NCBI RefSeq assembly: GCF_036850765.1
Contig: NC_089490.1
Span: forward strand, 278,828,482 to 278,892,481
DNA length: 64,000 bases
Reading direction: 5' to 3'
DNA from: Saccopteryx bilineata
Taxonomy: Eukaryota > Chordata > Mammalia > Chiroptera > Emballonuridae
Shown: one piece after another, positions 44,638 through 55,934 of the stretch
Numbering within the stretch: the first letter of the stretch is position 1
Layout: each line of letters starts with the position of its first letter
Notes under the pieces: model-generated
Database searches by the model: none
Told to the model about the DNA's origin: nothing
The model's input: the letters and a program-made list of their open reading frames with translations, nothing else
Made by a program: the position numbers and the translations under genes

Positions 44638-45025
44638 TTTTTTTTGTATTTTTCTGAAGCTGGAAACGGGGAGAGACAGTCAGACTCCCGCATGCGCCCG
44701 ACCGGGATCCACCCGGCACTCCCACCAGGGGTGACGCTCTGCCCACCAGGGGGCTATTCTCTGCCCCTCCGGGGCATCGCTCTGTTGCGACCAGAGCCAC
44801 TCTAGCGCCTGGGGCAGAGGCCAAGGAGCCATCCCCAGCGCCCGGGCCATCTTTGCTCCAATGGAGCCTTGGCTGCGGGAGGGGAAGAGAGAGACAGAGA
44901 GGAAGGGGAGAGGGAGGGGTGGAGAAGCAGATGGGCGCTTCTCCTGTGTGCCCTGGCCGGGAATCAAACCCGGGACTTCTGCACGCCAGGCTGACGCTCT
45001 ACCACTGAGCCAACCGGCCAGGGCC
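44638..45025 (-). mobile_element. tRNA-derived SINE, long VES/Rhin-1-like type, young
   Basis: Minus-strand full-length copy close to what looks like the family consensus: reverse head CAACCGGCCAGGGCC, B box GGGTTTGATTCCC, body blocks around GGAGCAAAGATGGCCCGGGC and GGTGGATCCCGGTCGGGC. Perfect 13-bp duplication GAGTAGGTCTTTT at 44625-44637 and 45026-45038. CpG sites are largely intact, implying recent insertion. Confidence 0.96.
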
Positions 45026-45038
45026 GAGTAGGTCTTTT

Positions 45039-46254
45039 AATAGCTTTCCACATCACATATGATTCCCTGAATCGGCCTTGAAAATCCAACCACCTTAATT
45101 CAGATGAGGACCCAGGGCATTTTTGTCCTTGGAGCAAATAATGAGTTCTCTAATTATATCCCATTATTGCTAATTCCTGTCAAAAGCAGAAGAAAGGCAG
45201 AAGAATTGGCAGTTAGGTGCACACATGCATATACTCCTTTCAAATATTTCACCACGAAGGCAGAAACCATTCCTAAAAGTAAAAGAAAATGAAGTTCCTA
45301 CATAGTCGCACCAATTCAGACTACACTGGGAGGGATCTAGCTGCTGTCAATTGAATTGAGTTACAGCCAAACAGCAGCTGCTCTCTTTAATGGGGAGATA
45401 AAAAAAAAATACACAGAAACTTGTCTTCGTATTTCTCAGCAGGTCAGAAAAGTAACCCGACTACAAATTCTGCAGACGGACTCAGGACGCTCCAGGTCGC
45501 TTTCTTTTTTGCAGTAAACACAGGAAAATTTGCAAAAACTCCAAGTCAAATAATTTTGGTTTACTTAAGACTGTTAAGAAAAGAAAAGGTGACTAAGAGA
45601 TGTCCCATCCTCACCCCCCACTCACTTCTAATTTCTCCTGTAGAGATCAGGGGAGCTGGAGGTAATGAACTTCTCCAAACTACATCCTTGAAGATTTCTG
45701 AGGGAAAGTGGGAGCGAGAAAATGGAACGTCAATGGTATGGTTCTCCACTGATTCATGTTTCTTTCCTTTAGAATAGTTTTTATTCGTTTCTTGGATTTC
45801 TTTCCCCATTGTCTAGACTTTGGGTTACTATCTGAATATAGCAACAAAGAAAGTACTGGAGTTTAAAAAGGTCAGGCCACTTGACATGGGTGGTTCTTTT
45901 AAGGAAATACCCGGACAAGGGTGCATTAGAAATATCTGGACAGTGTGTACAGTAAGAAAATGCTGGATTAACCCTAAATATCAAGAATAGGTGACTGATC
46001 GGATGAATACTGGCATACTCACAGTAACAGACATTACTATTATGGCTGTAGCTCAAGAGCAGTAGAGTCATAATTGGAAACTAGTTCTCTCTGATATGAG
46101 TTTACTTTTTATTCAAAGCCACACTGCTTTCCATATGAAAAAACTAAAAGGCATTTCTTAAGTCACCTTACTCAGGCTAGTTCTTTTCGCAAATAGGCTA
46201 ACACATTTGGAGAAGCAGCTTCGGCAAGGCAGTTTATATCACCAAGGTAAATGG
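45039..46254. other. Intergenic, no recognised gene
   Basis: AT-leaning. A 118-codon plus frame (45421-45777) and its antisense partner lack homology. No repeat identified. Confidence 0.55.
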
Positions 46255-46385
46255 ATACTTTAATTTTTAATAGTAACGAAAGTGAACACTCATGGTGTGC
46301 TAAATTCCAAACAATGTGCAAAGGTTTAAAATCACTCTCCCAATCAATCCTCATTCTAGCCCTGGAGGTGGGACCATGGTATTTT
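46255..46385 (-). repeat. MIR SINE fragment
   Basis: Weak minus-strand MIR pattern: GTGAACACTCATGGTGTGCT, then CCAATCAATCCTCATTCTAG and CCCTGGAGGTGGGACCATGG. Confidence 0.5.
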
Positions 46386-47479
46386 ATGAATAGTGGGGTG
46401 GGCTTAGGTTTGCTCCACTACTAGGATTCCCTCTTCCACTTTGCTTTCCGAATAAAGTTTGGGGGTCACTACTACAGGGCTGTTCACTTCTCAGTTCTTA
46501 AATATACTGCTTGTAATTTGGAAAGATTCTTTTGTTGTAAGTAGTGCAGGTCGGTGGTCCGCTCCAGACAGAGAACTGAAGTATTAAATTTTTAAATATT
46601 AAATCAAAATTTTCAACTAAATCAACAAATTGTGTAATTGACATGTATGAAACTTTAAAAATCATAAATAGTTCATTGAAATGAAAAGTTCTTGGATAAA
46701 CTACAATTTCTCAAAATGTAATTGGTTTAACAGTTATCCTAAGTATTTCAGCAGTTTTGATACTTTCTCCTATGTAGATTTTGTGTACATGTTAAATAAA
46801 TGTGGACTTTGCTACATACGCCTTATTTTGTGTTCTTTTAACAATATTGAAAATTTATTGTCTTTGTGGTAAAAACACCTGGGGTAATTGAGCGAGGTAG
46901 CCAGAGGTGTGAACCCGAAGGCCTCTTCAGCCTCTGGTGCTACAGTGTGCTGAGTGGGGGGTTGAAGGGGGTCACCAAGTGCAATTCTAAAGGAGGAAAA
47001 TGACCAACTTGAGTTTGGAGTGGATCACTCACAAACCACTAGCTCTTACTTGGAGAGGACTGTTCCAGAAGTTTATCTTTAAAGGGAAAACCACTGGAGT
47101 GCCATTTGGACACATATTTCTAAGAAGGAAAGGAGGAAGTGATGCACTCTGAAGATAGAGCCTTGAATTCATTGTTTAGTGACTGAGTGATGAGGACCAA
47201 GGGACTAGGCAGTGCTCCATTCCAGAGCTGCAGCTGGCCAAAGGACCCTAGCCCCATCTGCCCTGCCACTGCCCAAGAAGGGTCTTCCCTGAATTCCACA
47301 CAGAGCCATACCAGCTGGGAAGGGCATGGGCTAGCAAACCCAATCCCCGCTGGGAGGAGGGCACTGCAACTTGTAAATCCCCTGACTTCATTTAACAGCC
47401 CTCTGGAAACGCTATAATAATGCCAATCTTGAAAGGGGGAATTCCCAGTGGGAATTTATGTAAATATGTCCAGTTACAG
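46386..47479. other. Intergenic, AT-rich then mixed
   Basis: AT-rich at 46490-46870, with no gene. Composition rises in GC toward the ANKRD33B promoter. Confidence 0.55.
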
Positions 47480-48396
47480 AAAAAAGTATAAAGAGCAAAC
47501 TATGATTTGGGGTATATTTGGCTTCGGAAAGAAAGCCCCGGAGTACAGAAAGAAGCCAGTGCGCCCACTTCCAGTTCAGAGCGCGCTCAGGCATGGACAT
47601 GTTTTCACCCGAAATCGCTGTCCTTCTGAGCCCAGGGATGCCAGGTTCTGGGCCGGCCCAGGGGACGCTGGAGGCCCCGGTTACCACCACTGTGGGCAAG
47701 TCCAGCGTCCAGTAAACAGAGGCTCAAAAGGCCTCTAAGTTCACTCCTAGCTCCTTTTCGCCCCCTCTCCCCCCGCAAGGAGTACTTTTATTTTTATTGC
47801 TTTATTTTCTTTCTTTTTATTATTTATTTATTCCCTCCCCCGGGGGTATTTTTGATCGTGCTTCCCGCTGTGCCCCTGGCTTGACCACCCAGGCCTAGGT
47901 TCCTCCAGCTTGTCCCCAGAGGGTGCGTCTGCCCGATGTTGTTTACCTCTGAGCCCTGAGGGTTGGCAGCTGGTGGGCACACTACCAAGAATGATGGGAA
48001 AAAAAGGAAGGAAAGAGGGAGAGGGGACAGAGGGAGGGGTGGCGTTTCCCCTGTGGTCTCGTCTTCGCCCCTGCACGGACCAGCGATGCTTCCTGTCAAA
48101 GATGAAACACCCCCAGTCCAGGCTCGGAATGTGCCCTCAGTACCGCACCTCCATGGAGCCTTTGCCGGAGAAGTTGGCCTGGAGGTCGGGGGCTCCTCGT
48201 GGCCAAACCTCACTGCCAGCGCTGGGATAGAATGGGAGAGGCCGATCTCCAGCCAGGGGTGTGCCGCGGAGTCGGTGCTCTGCCTAGCTTCTCCAGGTTA
48301 ATCCTTCTCCACTTCCAGTGACACGGTGACATTGTACAGGGGTGGGGGAGGGGGAACTTCACAGCTCTGGCCTGGAGCAGACTGTTAACAGCCACG

Positions 48397-48427
<31 letters not shown>

Positions 48428-48479
48428 CTAGTGGATAAGTCTCCAGGGTCGGTCTTTTAGGAGCAATGTGCAAACACAG
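47480..48479. promoter_or_regulatory. GC-richer upstream flank of ANKRD33B
   Basis: Scattered CpGs (for example around 47528-47690 and 48160-48280) and the 30-base C tract. It may hold distal promoter elements. A TAATCC motif at 48299-48304 matches the CRX/OTX homeodomain core. No exon is recognised. Confidence 0.4.
48397..48426. repeat. Poly-C tract (30)
   Basis: Thirty consecutive C after GCCACG, about 0.9 kb upstream of the ANKRD33B start codon. The complementary G30 could fold as a quadruplex and the C strand as an i-motif. Such runs are also prone to sequencing and assembly length error. Confidence 0.97.
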
Positions 48480-49338
48480 TTGGCCCGAGTCCTACGTGAC
48501 CCGAGGACGCTGTGGATTTTCTCCGAGTTTAGAGAGGCATGGTCCGCGGCGCAGCCCGGGCTACGAGCCCCCCACGGTTGATTTCACCTCTCCCACAATG
48601 ACTTGTCTTCGGTGCACAGAGTGACCTCGGGATTCCCTGGTCTTAAACCCGGAGTGGAGATGGCCCCGAAGCGAAGACTCCTGGAAAGACGGCAAATGGG
48701 TCCGAGAAGCGCCCCCACCCTCTCTCGGAGGCCAGACACTCTGGGCGGCGCCAGGGTTCCAGGGCTTAGAGGTTTCTGACGCGCAACTCAGGCTCAGCCC
48801 GTGGCGTCCCTCGATCTCCACCTTCCTCCTCAGTCCAGTGGCTTCTGGAGCAGAGGGCAGGGTCGCTCGCCACCCGCGACACTGGAGTTCGGGTTCTTTA
48901 GGTGTTGCTTCTGGTTCTTCTACACGTGCATTTCTCAGCTCTGGGACAAAGCAGTCGGGTACACTGTCTTCTTGGCACCGAGAAGCCCCTGCCTGGTTCT
49001 TAACTTTTGCCCGGAACGGGCCGCAGGGCAGAAGACCAGGGGTGCGCGCCTACTCCCGAGGGCAGCCCCGCCCGGCCGCCCGCGCGCGGTGCTTGGAAAG
49101 CCCCCGCGGCTCCTCCCACCCCCGAGGGGCTCGCTCCAGCCTCCAGTGACTTTAGTCTTCCAGCACAGCCGCCTGGTGCTCGTTTCCACAGGCCTGGAGA
49201 GCGGAGAGCTTTGCTTTTCTGGGGCTGCAGGGGACGAGGGACGGTGATCTTGGTGGGCTCTGAGTTCCTGTCTCCCGGCCCGCACGCCACGGCCCCCTGC
49301 CCGCGCCCCAACCCCCGGCCCGCGCCCCGGCCGACAGC
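48480..49338 (+). promoter_or_regulatory. ANKRD33B: CpG-island promoter and 5' leader of ANKRD33B
   Basis: Dense CpG and GC content that continues into exon 1 to about 49720. No convincing TATA box is apparent, which fits a dispersed CpG-island promoter. A GC box-like CCCCGCCCGG lies near 49065, and a CACGTG E-box at 48923-48928. There is no ATG at all from 48699 to the start codon, so a leader beginning anywhere in that span would have no AUG-initiated upstream frame. The exact transcription start cannot be read from the sequence. Confidence 0.75.
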
Positions 49339-49704
49339 ATGGTGCTGCTGGCGGGGCCCGGGCCGGAGGGCGGCGGGGCGCGCTGTGTGTCTCCGCAGCA
49401 GCAGACCCCACCTCCGGATGCGAAGGCCGGGGAAGATCCCCCTGACTATGAGGAGTACGAGGACTTCTCGCATCTGCCGGACACCCGCAGCATTGCCTCG
49501 GATGACTCCTTCTACCCTACCCCAAGCGAGGAGGAGTATAGCTTCGGGAGCACGGAAAGCGTCTCGGAGGAAATCCCCGAGGGCGTCCCGGAGGCGGCGA
49601 CCCTCCTGCGCGCCGCCTGCGCCAACGACGTGGGGATGCTGAAGGCGCTGGTGCAGCGGGGACCGCGAGTTGAGGAGGTACAGGAGACCGATCCCAACGG
49701 CCGG
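49339..49704 (+). CDS. ANKRD33B: ANKRD33B exon 1 (ankyrin repeat domain protein 33B), N-terminal 122 codons
   Basis: N-terminal part of an ankyrin-repeat protein, recognised by family resemblance to mammalian ANKRD33B. Residues 1-31 are Gly/Pro-rich. Residues 32-83 are strongly acidic and Ser-rich ([25 protein letters not shown]). Residues 86-122 open the first ankyrin repeat ([20 protein letters not shown], ending DPNGR), which the exon boundary cuts before the expected TG-L turn. The start codon has a strong context (A at -3, G at +4) and an in-frame TGA lies upstream at 49147-49149. The last codon CGG is followed by GTAAGC, a good donor, so the intron is phase 0. Without splicing the frame continues to 49902 (187 codons), which would be a retained-intron product. 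The paralogue ANKRD33 is a photoreceptor transcriptional co-regulator; the role of ANKRD33B is less settled and nothing here resolves it. The rest of the gene lies beyond the window. Confidence 0.9.
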
Positions 49705-49710
49705 GTAAGC
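49705..49710 (+). other. ANKRD33B: Splice donor of ANKRD33B exon 1
   Basis: CGG|GTAAGC matches the mammalian 5' splice-site consensus and coincides with the point where resemblance to ANKRD33B protein ends (the following VSRHPP is not ankyrin-like). Confidence 0.88.
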
Positions 49711-52700
49711 AGGCATCCTCCCAGGGTTCGGGGTACCCTCCGCAGTCTGTCCCATTCTCCGCTCCACACGCATTCTGACCCTGTCCAGGTCCCGCATAGA
49801 CTTTGCATTGCAAAGAGCGCCTTTTCCTCGTTCTCCGGGTGTGAGGTGTGCATGGAGCCTTGGGTGACCTGCCGGTCCCAGGCTCCAGGTAGGGGAGTTT
49901 GATTTGTCCGAGGTCACAGCCTGGCGGGGACACACCTAATCCCGCATCTTTACGGAATACCCTTCTTGTTTCCTGTCCCCGGCTCCTCTGGTCCCTGAAT
50001 ACCTTTTGGTGCTCCTCGTTGGCTCTTCAACCTGGGCCCCCTCTGACCGTTACTTTCTTTGCCCATAGGGAGCCACTTCCATCCTTCCAACTCTCCAGTT
50101 ATACCCCTTAGCCCCTGGCGCCTCCTGCCCCTTCCCTTCCATGCCGGAAAGCAAATCGGCTTCTTTGGGCCACCTGGGTTCGCAGATCGTCTGCTTACTC
50201 TCCGCACCCGGTGCCCTGCTTCGCCTAGTGGTCCAGGAGGCGACCGCCAGGGTGATCTCTGAATTGGTGACCTCAGCGTCACTGCCCTCTCTCGCCGCAC
50301 CCCCCTCCCCCACAATAGGGCCTGGGAACTGCATTGGAGGGGCAGGCACCCACCTGGTAGGGCAGGCTGGGTAGGGTGGGGAGAGAGACATAGGGTATCT
50401 ATCTGTTATTCGTGTCAAGACTCAGAGACTGCAAGAAACCTTTAGAAAAGGGAAGAAAAGAGTTGGCTTGCAAAGACTTGAGGACTGGCTGACGACACAC
50501 AACCTACCAAGCACTTGGAGGGAAAAACCAGAGTGCCTATTGTGGCCAACTGCTAGTTAGGCTGCGCTGTGTGAACAAGCAGTGGTCTCACCTGATTGTC
50601 ACATTCCCCAGGTCCTGAGGGATATCTGCAGTCTCAGCCTAGCACAGATCAGGAATGCCCAAGTGCTTTTGCTCAGGAGCCCACAGCTGACAGACGATAT
50701 GTGCTTTGTGCTTTTGCTTGAGAACTGGTGGGACCCTATGCCTTTGGTTTCTCTCAGGGGGCAGGGAGGTTTGTCTCCTACTGTAGTCTGGGCTGGGCTT
50801 TAGCATGGAGGAGCTTGGACTCCTACCACTAGTGTTTAATTTGAGCTTGGGGAAGGGTTTGTGCTTGCTGTCCTGTGCAGGCAACTCTGGCTAGGAGTTT
50901 TCTAGGGCTAGAGGAACTAAGGTGGGGCCTTCCTGGCGGCTTCGCCTTGGTCCTGCTGGGACACAGGGCAGTGCTCACACCCCAGCTCCCATCTGCCCTC
51001 GCTGGTGGTGACTGCAGTTTTGAGTTTCAGGAGCTTTAGGGGATCTTTTTCCAGCTCTACTTTCACTTTTTCAAGGAGAGTTTTTACGTACAGATGATTA
51101 AAGCAGGGACTTCTTTCTTGAAGCCCACAAGGATGAGGAAGAACAGGGGTGGAGTAGGTCTCTCCCAAGTTGTGGGTAGCCCTGAGTCTCCAGTGGGCTG
51201 GGGGTGGGGGAAAGGCACTGGCCAGCCTGGTTTGCCCTGGACCCACTCTGAAGCTCCACTGGGCTCATATTTATGTTTCTTTTGGAGGCAAAAATAAATA
51301 AATAAGTAAAAGTTTGAAAACAGCTGCATCAGAGCCAACAGAAACTATCCCCAGTGGGCTTGGGCCTCAGAAACTGAGTTTCTAGACAACTTTTGAAAAC
51401 CCTTCCCTCAGCATAGAGTCAGGAGATGGCAACCAGAGAGGGTGCCTCCAGCCTCTGTGAGGCTCTCTGCCTCGTCTCCTCGTAAACAGGGTGAAGGACA
51501 GCTCCTACATCTTGGGGCTCTGAGCGTGCCGTGCTGGAACACGCAGCCCTCTGACACGGCCCTTGTTTACTGTCCTGTCCTTTCTCACTCGCCCGTCTTC
51601 TTGCTCTGAAAAGTACATTCTCTACATTGTTTTCTCTTCTGCCAGGCCAAGCTTTTTCTCTCTGCTTTTCCCTTTGGTTTCTCTGATTTGTATTTCCTCT
51701 TCTTTTCTCCCCACCAAATTGGGATGAAGAAATGACACATGGCTGGATCTACAGCAAGACTCTTGGGGCCTTTTATCTTCTGGCCACGAGGAGCAAGTCC
51801 TGTGATCTGTGCTCTGAGGAGGGCAGGAGAGAGCTTCTGCTCTTCCCATGACTTCTAGGCGCTGTTCTCAAACGGCCTTCATGTTCCTGAAAGACAGAAT
51901 AAAATGTCCCAAAGTGCCAGTGCATGACTCTATGGCAAATGGAGTGTGCATTACAGACCTACTGTGTGCAAGGCACTGATTAGGTACTGTAGGAGACTCA
52001 AAGATGCGCCAGTTTCTGCCTTGGAGAATCTTAACCTTTTAGTTAAGGAGAGAAAAACTCAGAGTAATTGTGTGCAGTTCAGAGAGAGGACAGGAAAAGA
52101 CATATGGGACAAGTGTCTCAAATGCAGGGACCTGAGAACAGCCCTGGAAGCCTTGGGAGGGGAGACTTGAAGGCACTGGTAGGCAGGTGAGGTGTGCTTG
52201 ACTGTGGTGCGGCACAGGGGGGCAGTGTGGGAGCTTACGCTGGAGAGATGGATCTGGGCCAGGTGATGAGGGGCCAGCCTGGAGCAGCCGGCTAAGAAAT
52301 AGGAAATTGGGAAACAAACTGGTTTCAGCCTGCCAGTGCTCAACCTTGGGGCCACACAACTGCTCACTCACTGCCTTTAGGTTCTTACCTTAGGGGCACC
52401 TTCTTGAGGAGGTCTTTCCTCCTACCGTGTCTAAGCTAGCAGCACCTGGAGTTCAGGGCCATCTAGGAGTTCAGGAATTGAGGGTGGTTATTTGGGATAT
52501 TCCCGGTATGTGGCATTAGAGTAAAGATGTAGAGAAGACATTTGGGGGAGAGTACTGTAGAAAGAAGGAATGGCAAATGCAAAGGCCCTGAGGCAAGAGC
52601 CCTGGGTGCCTGGTCTACCAGTTACCATGATTAGTGGCAGTAAAAACCTCACAGAAAGCCCTAGGGCCTTGGTGGAGCAGAGGGGTAGTTAGTTGCATTA

Positions 52701-53998
52701 ACTACAGAATGCACAGCTCGAAGATGCAGCCCATAGCGAGCTTCCCAGAACAAAAATGTCTCTGAAGGCTTTGAAAGGTTTTCTGAGCTGTGTTTGTTGA
52801 GCTGCTGGTCTCTGGTCAGTTAAAAAGGGAGTTCTGCCTGAGCTGACGGATGTTTCAGTGAGTTTGAGTAATTAAGAATCAGATGTGTTTTGTTTAAGAA
52901 AATATGTTTATTCCTGGCCCTGAGATGGGTAGAATATTGGCCGTGGCTCAGCACTCAATTTTGCTTCTAAAATATTTATTGCTCCAAAGGATTGTGTAAT
53001 TTAATATGCAACATGTAAATATTTGTCAGATAATTCTCTAGTAACATTCAAAGTGTGCTCTTGCTGTCTTTTAGATTTATGGTTATTTTGTTCCCTCTGA
53101 ATTAGAGACAGTGAAAGCTGCCATAATTCTTTTTCTTAGTTCTTCCCTTCTACTTATTATCTCTGGAGGTTCACCTGTACAGTGGTGACGTCTCTGGAAA
53201 CAGCAACGCTACCAAAAGAAGTGTTAGTGCTGCCTTCATGGTTCAGAAGGGCAGCTGGAATGTCAGACAACTCTTGAAACAAATTGGGCCCAATTAGGCT
53301 AAATTTAAAACATTGCACTCCTTTCTTGATGTGATTCTTCTAAGATATGTTTAAATTCCAGGGTCTTAGTGAAATTTTTCAAAGTCCCCTCCACCCATTT
53401 TCTCTATAGACTAGCAAAGCCCACCATACACCCAGGATGGAGGGGAGGCATCTCCCTTTACTCTTCCCCCCCCCCCTTTACTCTTGAGTGGCTTCAATGT
53501 TTTATTGATTTATTGTGAAGATCAGGACCTTTGTTTTGACAGATACATAAGAAATCTTGTGGCTGGTGGTGGTTTTTCGAAGGCTACAGAAGATGAATAC
53601 ACTTTGGACTCACCTTTCCCTGAAATGAGAACCGAGTTGTTTGGGCTTCACACCCAGCCCCTGCGTATTTTCCAGGCCTCAGTATGGACGGACTGCAGGT
53701 GCACTAGTTAGCTAGAGAGTACGCTCTGGCTTCATGCCTCCATACATATGTTGAGGGCCATCAAGCACTGGGGAAGGGGCTGAGGAAGGGGACTGGGACC
53801 CAAGGGGAGGGAATGGAGAAGTGTGTCAGCTGAAATTAAACATGGAAAAGCCTGGGCTTGTGATAGGCAGGCAGTCAGATGTCCGCCTCTTCCTCCTTCA
53901 CTGACCATGCCGGGGTACTCTGGGCCCACTAGCAGTGGAAATGTGCATGTGGTTTTTGTTTTCTTGTTCGTATTATTTATTTATTTGTTTGCTTATTT
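49711..53998 (+). other. ANKRD33B intron 1, proximal part
   Basis: No second exon of the ankyrin domain is seen. CpG density falls off after about 50.3 kb. A second TAATCC motif lies at 49937-49942. L2/MIR-like shards occur near 51930-52050 and 52565-52605. An AT-rich, repeat-poor part at about 52780-53160 looks unique. A short C run lies near 53466. Confidence 0.6.
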
Positions 53999-54346
53999 AT
54001 TAGTTTATTTTGAGAAAGAGTGTGTAAGAGAGAGAGGCAGGAAGGGAGAGAGAGGATGAGAAGCATGAACTCATAGTTGCTCTTACTTTAGTTGTACATC
54101 AAGCTTCTTGTACGTGCCTTGACTGAGTCTGAGTCTGTCCCCTTGCCAGTGACCTTGAGCTTTTCATGCCAGTGACCTTTTGAGCTCACACTAGTGAGCT
54201 TTGGGATCATGTGGACAATTACCCTCTCAAGCCAGCAACCCTGTGCTGATGAGCCTGTGCTTAGAGCCAGTGACCTCAGGGTTTTGAACTAGTGACCTCT
54301 GCATTCTGGGTCGATGCTTTATTTACTGCATCACCACAGTTCAGGC
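53999..54346 (-). mobile_element. tRNA-derived SINE, CCAGGCGGTGG type, old
   Basis: Minus-strand, heavily diverged copy: GA-rich 3' side, several CCAGTGACCTT-type blocks and a decayed head (CACCACAGTTCAGGC). The 5' head now resembles the CCTGACCTGTGG type, so it may be an intermediate or a mosaic. Confidence 0.7.
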
Positions 54347-54372
54347 ATATTAATTAATTAATTAATTAATGA

Positions 54373-54532
54373 TCTTAGAGAGAGAGAAGGGGAAAGGGAA
54401 GACATTGATTTGTTGTTCCATTTATTTATGCATTCACTGGTTGATTCTTGTATGTGTCTTGGCTGAGGATCCATACCGCAACCTTGGTATATTGGGATGG
54501 TGCCCTAACCAACTGAACTACCCAGCCAGGGC
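54373..54532 (-). mobile_element. VES-type SINE, diverged
   Basis: Minus-strand copy: reverse head CTACCCAGCCAGGGC and A-box equivalent AACCAACTGAACTACC. Sits 26 bp right of the previous SINE across an ATTA repeat (54347-54370). Confidence 0.75.
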
Positions 54533-54536
54533 TTGT

Positions 54537-54552
54537 CCCCCCCCCCCCCCCC
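54537..54552. repeat. Poly-C tract (16)
   Basis: Sixteen consecutive C at the junction between the VES SINE and the L1 fragment. Confidence 0.95.
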
Positions 54553-54814
54553 GAGCAGTTTTAGATTTACAGAAAATTGAGGGGTTGGTACACAGGTTTC
54601 TCATATGGCCTTGCCTCCATACCTGCACAGCCTCTCCCGCTATCAACATCAGAGTGGTACATTTGTCATAATCAGTGAATCTATATCAACACATCATTAA
54701 TACCCAAAGTCCATTGTAGTTCACTCTTGGTATTGTATATTCCATGGGTTTCAACAGATGTATAACCTATATTCATCATTATATCATAAAATATCCAATG
54801 TGTTTTCATATAAG
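54553..54814 (-). repeat. L1 3' UTR fragment
   Basis: Reverse of an L1M-type 3' UTR: AGTTTTAGATTTACAGAAAA, CAGAGTGGTACATTTGTCAT, AACACATCATTAATACCCAA and TTCACTCTTGGTATTGTATA. Confidence 0.8.
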
Positions 54815-55140
54815 TGTATCAGTTATTTATGACCACAGCAATGCTGCATAACAAGTAACTGAAATCCCAGAATGTATACAACAGTAAACATTTTGCTAAG
54901 GGTGGCCCAGCTCAGCTGATTCTGGCTAGACTTGCATTCAGCTGGTTCAACTGTGGATGGCAGGACCAGGAAGGCCTTGGCTGGGGTCTCTCATCTTCCA
55001 GCATGCTGGCCTGAGCTTGCTTTCCATGGCAGGGTCAGGGTTCCAAGACAGCAGTAGAGCTGATAAGTTTCAGCATCCCTTCTGCTGGAGCAAGTTACAA
55101 GGCCAAGCCCAGATTTACCCTCTTGAGTGTGAATTTGCTT
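54815..55140 (-). repeat. MaLR (MLT1-like) LTR, decayed
   Basis: Reverse-strand LTR pattern: ATCAGTTATTTATGACCACA and TGCTGCATAACAAGTAACTG, then TCAGCTGATTCTGGCTAGAC and TTGGCTGGGGTCTCTCATCT in an order seen in old LTRs of this group. Confidence 0.55.
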
Positions 55141-55934
55141 TTGTTTCTACACGATGTTATTCACTAAACACAAAGTGTTTATTTTAAATTTATTTTTATT
55201 AAGAAAAACTTTAGATAGGCACCTAAGTAGGGGTGCCAAGATCCCTTGTGTCCCAATTATCCAGCATCAGCAAACATTACCCCAAAGGCCTATTTTAATT
55301 TTGATGGAAAGGATTGCATTAAATGCTGCTCTTTGTGTGTCTGTGTAGACGAAGGTCTACAGAAGTTTAGAATGACCACTGTCACTGGATTTTGGAGCTG
55401 GAAGGAATTTTAGGGGTTATTGGTCTCTATCTCGTTATAGTTGAAGAAAGTGGGCTCAGAGAAGAGGACATCTAGAGCATTAGGAGAGCTGGGTTCTAGA
55501 ATGACTTGAAGCTGCTCACGAGGCTCCTCTAGACCTGCATGAGTCCCTGTCGGAGAGCCTTCTGAGCTTTCCACCTTTGCCTCCTGGCTGCACCTGAGAA
55601 ATGGGCTACCTAGAAATTTGGTGGGGTGGTTGGGGTGATTTTGAACATACGACTTCTTTTTCATCCTATACTTATAGAGGAAGACTCATGGGAGAGGTGT
55701 TATAAAAGTCTAAAACAATAATAGGGTACATGAACTTTTTGGACTCTCCTATCAATATAATATGCAGGCTATTACTCAAAACTGTTTTGAACAACAGCTT
55801 CTGTTAGATATGGCTACAGTACAGGAAAAGCTGTAAGTATTATTTAACGAACTGTAAATTACTAAAATTCAAGCCTTCCTATCAGAGCCTTAGTTAGTAA
55901 CTCTAATAGTTACAGGATTATTCATATTTCCTCT
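55141..55934. other. Intron 1, possible L1/MIR shards
   Basis: 55190-55320 resembles an L1 3' UTR in reverse (GATCCCTTGTGTCCCAATTA, CAGCAAACATTACCCCAAAG). 55390-55480 carries a MIR/L2-like block. Nothing coding. Confidence 0.45.

Noticed and set aside
49007..49642. 211-codon plus-strand frame overlapping the exon in another frame, suggesting dual coding or an upstream frame
   Set aside because: The frame opens at TTG, not ATG, and its first ATG lies inside the exon. Pro/Arg-rich content fits GC-driven openness.
49000..49935. 311-codon minus-strand frame antisense to ANKRD33B exon 1
   Set aside because: It lies in CpG-rich DNA where stop codons are rare, has low-complexity Arg/Gly/Pro-rich content, and no domain; it is the shadow of the exon and its flanks.
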